Part shown: positions 1-5,502 of the stretch, one piece after another
Position numbering within the stretch: the stretch's first letter is position 1
Layout of the letters: each line of letters begins with the position of its first letter
Source of the DNA: CF-161 sp035263645
GTDB taxonomy: Bacteria; Chloroflexota; Dormibacteria; Dormibacterales; Dormibacteraceae
Assembly (NCBI GenBank): GCA_035263645.1
Contig: DATFRD010000084.1
Coordinates: 1 to 6,127, forward strand
Direction of reading: 5' to 3'
DNA length: 6,127 nt
Translations under genes and position numbers: made by a program
The notes under the pieces: generated by a model
Told to the model about the DNA's origin: nothing
Database searches by the model: none
The model's input: the letters and a program-made list of their open reading frames with translations, nothing else

Positions 1-24
1 GCGCGGCAGGCGCGAGTACGCTAG
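1..24 (+). CDS. Possible C-terminal tail of an upstream gene
   Basis: Frame 1 is open from the window edge to a TAG at 22-24 and would encode a short basic tail ending RQARVR. The stop lies 4 nt before the GTG of the next gene, the spacing expected of an operon neighbour. Only seven residues are visible, so neither the product nor the reality of the gene can be established. The frame used by the next gene is also open to the edge, so this could equally be 5' sequence of that gene. Confidence 0.2.
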   Translation, partial: ARQARVR

Positions 25-28
25 GCGC

Positions 29-724
29 GTGGCAATCCTGCCCGACCACGTGAAGCAGCAGGTGCGGGACCGGTTCGCCGACCGGCTCAGCGGCCCCGTC
101 CAGCTGACGCTGTACACCCGCCCCGGCACGGGCCGTCTGATCCTGCCCGCCGGCCTCGGCTGCGCGACGTGCGACGACGCACGCCAGATGGCCGAGGACC
201 TGCAGGACGCCGCGCCCGCCCTCCTCAAGCTGTCGGTCGTCGACGTCACTCGGGAGGAGGCGGACGTGGACGAGGTGCCGACGCTGACGGTCGGGCCCCC
301 GGGAGAGGCCCCCCGCCTGAGCTGGCAGGGCCTGCCCGCGGGCCTCGAGTTCGCGACCGTGGTGGACGCCATCGAGCGGGTGTCGACCGGCGACCATGGC
401 CTGTCCGACGTCTCTCTCGAGGCGATGGCGGGCCTGACCGAGCCCGTCGACGTCATGGTCTTCGCGACTCCCACTTGACGCTACTGCCCCCAGGCCGTGA
501 GCCTGGCCAGCCGGATGGCGATCGCCTCGCCGCTGGTGAGCGCGAAGACCGTCGAGGCGAACGAGTTCCCGGCGCTGTCCCAGCGCTTCGGCGTCCAGGG
601 TGTCCCCCGCACGGTCGTGAACGAGCGGGGTGCGTTCGTGGGCGCTCTGCCGGAGCCGCAGTTCGTCGACTCGGTGCTCCGCCTGGCCGCCGACACGAAC
701 GGCAAAGGCCAGGCCCTGCCCTGA
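29..724 (+). CDS. Two-domain protein disulfide oxidoreductase (glutaredoxin-like), probable selenoprotein with UxxC active site
   Basis: The product is a probable cytoplasmic thiol-disulfide oxidoreductase of the PDO/glutaredoxin-like family, built of two tandem thioredoxin folds. The frame runs 231 codons if the TGA at 476-478 is read as selenocysteine, which matches the family's usual size of about 225-235 residues. The first fold has C45-A-T-C48 and the cis-proline motif E82-V-P84-T. The second has T149-U150-R-Y-C153-P with cis-proline V192-P193-R-T. The TGA occupies the nucleophilic first-cysteine position of the second site, the resolving Cys153 is intact, and family-like sequence continues in the same frame to TGA 722-724. 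A SECIS-like hairpin follows directly. The GTG at 29 is chosen because AILPDHVKQ begins as family members do; no strong ribosome binding site is visible and the frame is open upstream. Alternatives are a recent nonsense mutation or a read error (TGC to TGA is one base). Sec decoding is inferred; the selA, selB and selC genes are not in this window. Confidence 0.85.
476..478 (+). other. In-frame TGA, probable selenocysteine codon (Sec150)
   Basis: The TGA lies in phase with both flanking coding stretches and precedes CGC-TAC-TGC, so the local peptide is T-U-R-Y-C-P-Q. The aligned residue in two-domain disulfide oxidoreductases is the first Cys of the C-terminal CPYC-type site. The base after the codon is C, a context known to favour UGA recoding and the one found at E. 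coli fdhF. UGA is not globally reassigned here: TGA ends this gene at 722-724 and the gene at 2341-3246, and Trp is written TGG throughout. Confidence 0.8.
479..520 (+). promoter_or_regulatory. Bacterial SECIS-like hairpin directly after the TGA
   Basis: A perfect 6-bp stem is formed by CCAGGC (490-495) and GCCTGG (501-506), enclosing the loop CGTGA (496-500). The apical loop begins 17 nt after the TGA and has G as its second base. Published bacterial SECIS rules ask for about 16-37 nt between UGA and loop, a small loop and a G in its first two positions, so all are met. A weaker lower stem with wobbles and bulges is possible between CGC at 479-481 and GCG at 518-520. This element would bind SelB so that Sec-tRNA is delivered at the UGA. 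Any GC-rich coding sequence can produce such a hairpin by chance; the position is what makes it convincing. Confidence 0.72.
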
Positions 725-733
725 TCCCCGGCC

Positions 734-2269
734 GTGCTGCTGGATGACGTGGCCGCGACCTCGACCGCGGTCGCGGCCACACCGGCGCGGGGGGCCAAGG
801 TCGACCGGATCGCCGCGTGCCTGCGGCTGGCCTCGCCGGACGAGGTCGCTCCAGCCGTGGCATTCCTGTCCGGTGACCTCGTGCAGCGCCAGGTCGGCGT
901 CGGCTACGCATCCCTCCGGGACCTGCCCGAGCCCGCCGCCACGGCGACGCTGACGCTCCGCGAGGTCGACGCCGTCTTCGAGCGCCTCGCCGGCCTGGCC
1001 GGCCCGGGCTCGCAGGGCGAGCGTCGGCGGACGCTCGCCGAGCTGATGGGACGGGCCACCGCCCCGGAGCAGCGCTTTCTCTGGCACCTCCTCCTGGGGG
1101 AGCTGCGGCAGGGAGCGCTGGACGGCGTCATGGTCGAGGCCATCGCCAGGGCGGCGTCCCAGCCCGTCGCCGCCGTCCGCCGGGCCCTGCTGCTGACGGG
1201 CGAGCTGCCGGCAGTGGCGGAGGCCGCGCTGCGCGAGGACGGCGCCGGCCTGGCGGCCCTGCGACTCGAGGTCGGCCGACCGCTGCGGCCGATGCTGGCC
1301 CAGACAGCAGACGCCATCGAGGCCGCGATGGAGCGTGCCGCGCCGGCCGCGGTCGAGTGGAAGCTGGACGGCGCGCGGGTGCAGATCCACCGGCTGGGCA
1401 CGGAGGTGCGCGTCTTCACCCGCAGCCTTGACGACGTGACCGGCCGCGTGCCCGAGCTGGTGGAGGCGGCGCTGGCGCTTCCGGTGCGGTCGGTGGTCCT
1501 GGACGGGGAGGCGATCGCGCTGCAGGCCGACGGCCGGCCCCACCCGTTCCAGGTCACGGGCAGCCGCTTCGGCAGCCGACGCGACATCGACCGGCTTCGG
1601 GCGGCCATCCCGCTGACCCCCTTCCTCTTCGACCTGCTCCACCTCGACGGCGAGGACATGATCGACCTGCCTGCCGGCGAGCGCCACGCGGCGCTGGCGA
1701 CCGTCCTGCCCGAGGCGCTCCGCACGCCCCGCCTGGTCACCGCGGACGTCGCCGAGGCCGCCGGGTTCCTGGATCGGACGCTGGACCGCGGGCACGAGGG
1801 CGTGGTGGTCAAGGCGCTCGCGTCCCCCTACGAGGCGGGACGGCGCGGCGCCGGCTGGATCAAGGTCAAGCCTCGACACACGCTGGACCTGGTCATCCTG
1901 GCCGCGGAATGGGGCCACGGGCGCCGCCGCGGCTACCTGTCCAACCTGCACCTGGGAGCCCGCGACCCCGCCGGCGGCTACGTGATGCTCGGCAAGACGT
2001 TCAAGGGGATGACCGACGAGATGCTGGCCTGGCAGACCGGGCGCCTCCAGGAGCTGGAGGTCGACCGGGACGACTGGACCGTGCGGGTCCGTCCGGAGCT
2101 GGTCGTGGAGATCGCCTTCGACGGGGTCCAGCGCAGCCCGCGCTACCCCGGAGGCGTCGCGCTCCGGTTCGCCCGCGTGCTGCGGTATCGTCCGGACAAG
2201 CGGGCTGCCGAGGCCGACAGCATCGAGACGGTGCGCGCGCTCCAGCGCACCGTCCCCATCCGTCAGTAG
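734..2269 (+). CDS. lig: ATP-dependent DNA ligase, LigB-like
   Basis: The product seals nicks in DNA through an enzyme-AMP and a DNA-adenylate intermediate. At 511 residues it matches the LigB-type bacterial ligases in length and architecture. An N-terminal DNA-binding domain covers roughly residues 1-180, followed by the nucleotidyltransferase domain (about 185-385) and an OB fold (about 385-505). Visible motifs are motif I with the adenylated lysine K210-L-D-G213, R230 after it, motif III L256-D-G-E259, F299-D300 (IIIa), motif IV E355-G-V-V-V-K360, motif V W375-I-K377-V-K379 and a C-terminal RYRPDK (motif VI region). The GTG start is supported by the opening MLLDDVAATS-AVAAT, typical of the family. 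It begins 9 nt after the preceding stop with no clear Shine-Dalgarno sequence, which suggests co-transcription and possibly translational coupling. Such enzymes are usually accessory to NAD-dependent LigA and linked to repair. No catalytic residue appears to be missing. Confidence 0.95.
   Translation: MLLDDVAATSTAVAATPARGAKVDRIAACLRLASPDEVAPAVAFLSGDLVQRQVGVGYASLRDLPEPAATATLTLREVDAVFERLAGLAGPGSQGERRRTLAELMGRATAPEQRFLWHLLLGELRQGALDGVMVEAIARAASQPVAAVRRALLLTGELPAVAEAALREDGAGLAALRLEVGRPLRPMLAQTADAIEAAMERAAPAAVEWKLDGARVQIHRLGTEVRVFTRSLDDVTGRVPELVEAALALPVRSVVLDGEAIALQADGRPHPFQVTGSRFGSRRDIDRLRAAIPLTPFLFDLLHLDGEDMIDLPAGERHAALATVLPEALRTPRLVTADVAEAAGFLDRTLDRGHEGVVVKALASPYEAGRRGAGWIKVKPRHTLDLVILAAEWGHGRRRGYLSNLHLGARDPAGGYVMLGKTFKGMTDEMLAWQTGRLQELEVDRDDWTVRVRPELVVEIAFDGVQRSPRYPGGVALRFARVLRYRPDKRAAEADSIETVRALQRTVPIRQ
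749..780 (+). repeat. Perfect 12-bp inverted repeat inside the start of the ligase gene
   Basis: GTGGCCGCGACC (749-760) is the exact reverse complement of 769-780, with an 8-nt loop at 761-768. The stem starts 13 nt after the end of the GTG start codon and would fold very stably in the mRNA. It encodes the conserved VAATSTAVAAT segment, a repetitive peptide that can yield an inverted repeat by itself when written in GC-rich codons. A role in damping ligase translation is possible but not shown. Confidence 0.6.
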
Positions 2270-2322
2270 AAGACCGGTAGGGGGGACGTGCCACTCAGGG
2301 GAAAGTCACCGCCAGTATCGGC

Positions 2323-2334
2323 GCTCCCGGGAGC
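2323..2334 (+). promoter_or_regulatory. Palindrome overlapping the ribosome binding site of the membrane-protein gene
   Basis: GCTCCCGGGAGC is a perfect 12-nt palindrome in the 71-nt gap between the ligase and the next gene. Its right half contains GGGAG (2329-2333), a good Shine-Dalgarno sequence 7 nt before the ATG at 2341, and this decides that start. The palindrome has no loop, so it is more plausible as a dimer-type DNA site or a chance event than as an RNA hairpin. I see no convincing -35/-10 pair in the gap, so the promoter of the downstream pair is not located. Confidence 0.5.
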
Positions 2335-2340
2335 TGTGCG

Positions 2341-3246
2341 ATGATTGCGGGTCCGTCGCCCGCACGCCGCGCGAGTCGCTTACGCGTGCTGGTCGGCGCC
2401 GGCCTCGTGGCCGTCGTGCTGCTGGCCGGCCTCCCTGTCGCCGTGCTGGCGATGCGGGGCACGCCGGTCCCGATCCTGGTGGGCCTCCGCCCCGCGTCCG
2501 TCGCCCCCGATCGCCGGCCGCCGGTCACGGACGACCAGGTGGTGGCCGCGGTGAGCGGCAGCCTGGATCGCTGCTTCTACATGGGTCGGCCGCCGCCGTG
2601 GCGCTGCCCGCGGCTGCAGGACAGCCGGCCCGAGGACTGGCAGGTGCGCGGGGACCCCTTCGCCGGCGCGACCGTGCACTACGACGGCATGGACGTGTTC
2701 ACGGTCACCGCCCACTTCGTGGCAGTGCTGGTCGACGCCGATGACCCGAGCGAAGTGATGGCGATCGACGCCGCCCCGCTGCGCGCGCGCGTCGACTGGG
2801 ACGGCGAGGCGCTGGCCGTGACCAGCATCGACCGGGCCGGCACGGGACCGCCGGTGCCGAGGATAGCGATGGGCGGCGACGCAGACCTGGTCCGCCTGGC
2901 CGGGGTCCACCTCGGTCTGTGCGCCGGCCAGAGCGGGCGTGACGTCACGCAGGGCTGTCCCTCACACCTGCTGCCCGAGGCCGGCCCCCAGACCTGCCCG
3001 GACCCTCACGCGGTCTTCTCGTGGAAGGAGATGAGCGACCCCACCAGCGGCGCGACCGTCGCCTACGAGGCCGAGACGGGCCTGTACCGGGTCACGGGCC
3101 GGTACGCGCTGCAGGAGGCCGTCGCGCAGCCGGCCCAGTGCCGCGGCAGCGCGCGAAAGCAGGGCCCCTACCAGCTGGTGATCGTGTTCGAGCGCGACCG
3201 GGAGGGTGCCTCCGTGCCGGCGTTCCTCGAGTTCGCCTGGCTGTGA
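2341..3246 (+). CDS. Single-pass membrane protein with duplicated cysteine-containing ectodomain, paralogue of the adjacent kinase's ectodomain
   Basis: I recognise no named family. The 301-residue product has a basic N-terminus, one hydrophobic segment at about residues 15-38, a short spacer and an ectodomain from about 60 to the end; it is probably anchored with its C-terminus outside. The ectodomain has two lobes. Lobe 1 has C78, C89, W100 and G104-D-P. Lobe 2 has C194, C206, C219, C267 and a VTGRY strand. They are joined around G169-P-P-V-P-R174. The six cysteines, this linker and their spacing recur in the C-terminal part of the downstream kinase, so the two proteins are paralogous outside the cell. 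The lobes also resemble each other (Cys...CP, then a G-x-x-V-x-Y and F/Y-x-V-T/G strand pattern). The stop overlaps the kinase GTG by 4 nt, so the two are likely made together. A role as partner, co-receptor or decoy for the kinase is inference only. Confidence 0.85.
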   Translation: MIAGPSPARRASRLRVLVGAGLVAVVLLAGLPVAVLAMRGTPVPILVGLRPASVAPDRRPPVTDDQVVAAVSGSLDRCFYMGRPPPWRCPRLQDSRPEDWQVRGDPFAGATVHYDGMDVFTVTAHFVAVLVDADDPSEVMAIDAAPLRARVDWDGEALAVTSIDRAGTGPPVPRIAMGGDADLVRLAGVHLGLCAGQSGRDVTQGCPSHLLPEAGPQTCPDPHAVFSWKEMSDPTSGATVAYEAETGLYRVTGRYALQEAVAQPAQCRGSARKQGPYQLVIVFERDREGASVPAFLEFAWL

Positions 3247-5387
3247 GCGCGAAGCTGACCGGCCGCTCGCTCGGCCGCTATGAGGTCGGCGAGGCCGTGG
3301 GCTCCGGGCTCTTCGGCACGGTCTACCGGGCCTGGGACCCGGAGCCCCGGGTCGAGCGCGCCCTGAAGGTCCTGGACCGCCTGGGGGCCGGCGACAGCGC
3401 GAGGCGGCTCCGCCTCTACCAGGAGATCGGGAACGCCGCCCAGGTGCGGCACCCAGGCATCGTGCCCGTCTACGACGTCTTCGAAGCCGACGGCCTGCTC
3501 TGCGTGCTGATGGACCTGGTGGCGTCGCACAGCCTCGCCGAGCGGCTGCGCGCTGCGCCGCTGGCAGCGGCCGAGACGGCTCGGATCGCGACGGAGGTGG
3601 GGGCCGCGCTTGACGCAGCGCTCAAGCACGGCGTGCTGCACGGCGACCTCAAGCCGTCAAACGTGCTGCTCCGCGAGCCTGACGGGGCCGTATCGGTGAC
3701 GGACTTCGGGCTGGCCCCGGACGCCCGCCAGGTATCCGCTCCGCGGTCCGGGCCCGCGGCCGGCAGCGCACCGTACTGGGCGCCGGAGATGCTCGCACCG
3801 GAGCAGGCGGTCGACTGGCGCGTCGACGTGTATGCGCTGGCGGCGCTTGTCTACGCGATGGCCACCGGCCGGCCGCCAACTCCCCGAGGGGGGGCGTTCG
3901 GTCCCGGCCCGTATCGGCCGCCGGTGCCGCCCTCCGACGTGAACCCCGCCCTGTCTCCGGCGCTGGACGAGCTGGTCGCCCGCGCGCTGTCCCCGGACCC
4001 CTCCCGGCGGCCCGACTGGCCCGGAGAGCTCGCCCGGGACCTGGCCGCCGCCCTGGTCGAGAAGCGCCGGGAAGCGACCCGGCCACCGGTCGTCCTGCCC
4101 TGGGTGCCGGTGGGACCTCTGCCGAACGTCCCCGAGGAGGCCGGTGCTGCTCGAACGCGGGGAGGGCAGAGACCTCGGGGGCCGCTGGAGCCGGTGGTCG
4201 CGGTACCGGCGGCCCCCGTGGTCCCGGCGCCGGCGGTGCTGACGGGGCCGGCGCGCGAGCGGATCGGCCGAGGGCAGGTCGGGGCCGCCACAGCGCCCGG
4301 TGCCGCGTCGGCCATCCCGCCGGCGCCCCCGGCGCCTCCGGCGCCTCCGGCTCCCGTGGCTTCGGCGGCGGCGGCAGCGTCCGTGGGTTCCCTGGCTCCC
4401 GCAGTTCCGGCGGCCCGCGTGCCCGCCCCCGCGGCGGTGGGGGCCCGGCCGGCGGGGGCCAGGCCGGCGGCGGGCCGGCCCCGGCCGAGGCGGCTCGGCC
4501 CCCGTGGGCGCCGCCTGGTCGCTGCCGCTCTGGTTGTGCTCCTGGGGCTGACCGGCGCCGGCGTGGCGGCGCGGGACACCGGGCCCGTGCCGGCCTGGCT
4601 GGCATCGGCGGCCAGGCTCGCCTCCCTCCTGGGGCTGCCGGGGGCGCCTCTACCCGACAGCTGGCCGGCCGGTGTCACCGGGCCGATGGTCGGCCGCGCG
4701 GTCGCCGTTCGCCTGCTCGCCTGCACCGGCGCCGCGTCCGCGCAGATGACATGTCCCCAGCAAGGCGACCGCCACGGCGAGCCCGTCGAGCGATGGACGC
4801 TGGCCGGTGACCCCACGCTGGGCGCCGTCGTGCGGTACCTGGGCCACGAGGAGTTCGGTGTGAAGGGGCGCTTCGTGATGGTGCTGCGGGGCCAGGACCA
4901 GACGTACTTCCCCCAGGTCGACGCAGCGGCGTACGACGCCCACGTGCTGTGGACCGGCTCCCGGCTGGAGGTGCTCCGCGTCGTCCGCGTGCTGAACGGC
5001 CCGCCCGTGCCCCGGCCGGCGGCGGCCACGGACGGGCTGGCGCTGGCGGCGGCCAGGGCGGCGTTCGACGCCTGCGCGCAGCCCGCCCAGTCCCTGACCA
5101 TCGTCGGATGCCCGCCGAGCCGGCTGCCGGCGTGTGGGCTGGATGCGGTCCAGTCGAAGGTGAGCTGGAACCAGGATGCCAGCGCGCTGGTCACCTACGA
5201 CTCGGCTCGCGGCATCGCCCACGTGGCGGGGCGCTACGGCATGAACCAGACGGCGACGTCCGCGACGCCGGGCTGCCCTGCGGTCCAGTCCGCCCGGACC
5301 TGGGGAGCGTACGACCTGTGGATGGTCTGGGAATCGGACCACTTCGCCGTGGTGGACTGCGTCTACCGCCAGGCCGGTCCCGGCTAG
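3243..5387 (+). CDS. Transmembrane Hanks-type Ser/Thr protein kinase with duplicated cysteine-containing ectodomain
   Basis: A receptor-like kinase of 714 residues. The cytoplasmic kinase domain (about 10-275) has the glycine loop G20-S-G-L-F-G25-T-V, ATP lysine K42, helix-C E61, catalytic loop H133-G-D135-L-K137-P-S-N140, D154-F-G156, A180-P-E182 and the F-lobe D195, so it should be active. The catalytic-loop Arg is Gly (HGD), making it a non-RD kinase, and the segment from DFG to APE contains no Thr. A Pro/Ala/Arg-rich linker (about 280-420) leads to one membrane helix (about 424-443). The ectodomain (about 475-714) carries C494, C504, C611, C623, C631 and C678, matching the six cysteines of the upstream protein, plus C706. 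No PASTA repeats are present. The start is the GTG whose last two bases belong to the upstream TGA. The frame remains open upstream to 3021, but that part lies wholly inside the previous gene and the kinase fold begins only at GRYEVG. Ligand and substrates are unknown. Confidence 0.92.
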   Translation: MSAKLTGRSLGRYEVGEAVGSGLFGTVYRAWDPEPRVERALKVLDRLGAGDSARRLRLYQEIGNAAQVRHPGIVPVYDVFEADGLLCVLMDLVASHSLAERLRAAPLAAAETARIATEVGAALDAALKHGVLHGDLKPSNVLLREPDGAVSVTDFGLAPDARQVSAPRSGPAAGSAPYWAPEMLAPEQAVDWRVDVYALAALVYAMATGRPPTPRGGAFGPGPYRPPVPPSDVNPALSPALDELVARALSPDPSRRPDWPGELARDLAAALVEKRREATRPPVVLPWVPVGPLPNVPEEAGAARTRGGQRPRGPLEPVVAVPAAPVVPAPAVLTGPARERIGRGQVGAATAPGAASAIPPAPPAPPAPPAPVASAAAAASVGSLAPAVPAARVPAPAAVGARPAGARPAAGRPRPRRLGPRGRRLVAAALVVLLGLTGAGVAARDTGPVPAWLASAARLASLLGLPGAPLPDSWPAGVTGPMVGRAVAVRLLACTGAASAQMTCPQQGDRHGEPVERWTLAGDPTLGAVVRYLGHEEFGVKGRFVMVLRGQDQTYFPQVDAAAYDAHVLWTGSRLEVLRVVRVLNGPPVPRPAAATDGLALAAARAAFDACAQPAQSLTIVGCPPSRLPACGLDAVQSKVSWNQDASALVTYDSARGIAHVAGRYGMNQTATSATPGCPAVQSARTWGAYDLWMVWESDHFAVVDCVYRQAGPG
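4320..4355 (+). repeat. Four 9-nt direct repeats in the kinase linker
   Basis: Units CCGGCGCCC, CCGGCGCCT, CCGGCGCCT and CCGGCTCCC lie end to end and encode PAP-type tripeptides at kinase residues 360-371. The period is a multiple of three, so slippage would change linker length without breaking the frame. It lies within a longer Pro/Ala-rich segment connecting the kinase domain to the membrane helix. Confidence 0.8.
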
Positions 5388-5399
5388 CGGCGTCGAGTT

Positions 5400-5463
5400 A
5401 GCCGGATTCCACCGCGCGGGCGACGTGCCTCTTCGAGTCGCGTGCCGTCGGTGGAATCCGGCT
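5400..5463 (+). terminator. Perfect 15-bp inverted repeat after the kinase gene, probable terminator or 3'-end hairpin
   Basis: Bases 5400-5414 (AGCCGGATTCCACCG) are the exact reverse complement of 5449-5463. Two G-U pairs and a G-C pair can extend the RNA stem to 18 bp (5397-5466). The 34-nt interior can form a further 5-bp stem, 5420-5424 with 5437-5441. It begins 12 nt after the kinase stop and occupies most of the 115-nt gap before the next gene, which fits an end-of-unit hairpin. No T-run follows, so it is not a canonical intrinsic terminator. It could instead be a dispersed palindromic element or a protein site. No promoter for the next gene is evident between 5464 and 5502. Confidence 0.55.
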
Positions 5464-5502
5464 GGCAGCCGGCGTGGCCGGTCACCCGCCACACTGTGAG
5501 CG

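Noticed and set aside
29..478. A complete 149-residue protein ending at TGA 476-478
   Set aside because: It would end within the second thioredoxin fold just before its active site, while in-frame family-like sequence continues to 724; Sec read-through explains both parts.
476..478. Genome-wide UGA reassignment (Trp or Gly code)
   Set aside because: TGA acts as the final stop of the genes ending at 724 and 3246, and TGG is used for Trp; the high GC content also argues against it.
497..724. A separate small gene starting at GTG 497
   Set aside because: It would start after the catalytic Cys, halfway through a fold, with no ribosome binding site; it is the C-terminal part of the gene at 29-724.
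904..1812. Minus-strand open frame opposite the ligase
   Set aside because: It is low-complexity Ser/Arg-rich sequence opposite a ligase with all its catalytic motifs.
3021..3242. N-terminal extension of the kinase upstream of GTG 3243
   Set aside because: It is an Arg/Gly-rich out-of-frame reading of the preceding gene; the kinase fold starts just after 3243 and the GTGA overlap is a typical coupled start.
3851..5194. Long open frame on the minus strand (447 codons)
   Set aside because: It is a Ser/Thr/Ala/Gly/Arg-rich shadow of the kinase gene, common at this GC content, with no recognisable motif; the + strand carries clear kinase and ectodomain signatures.
5432..5439. TTCGAGTC resembling a tRNA T-loop within the intergenic hairpin
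   Set aside because: No matching acceptor stem, D-arm or anticodon arm can be laid out around it; it lies inside the loop of the 15-bp inverted repeat.
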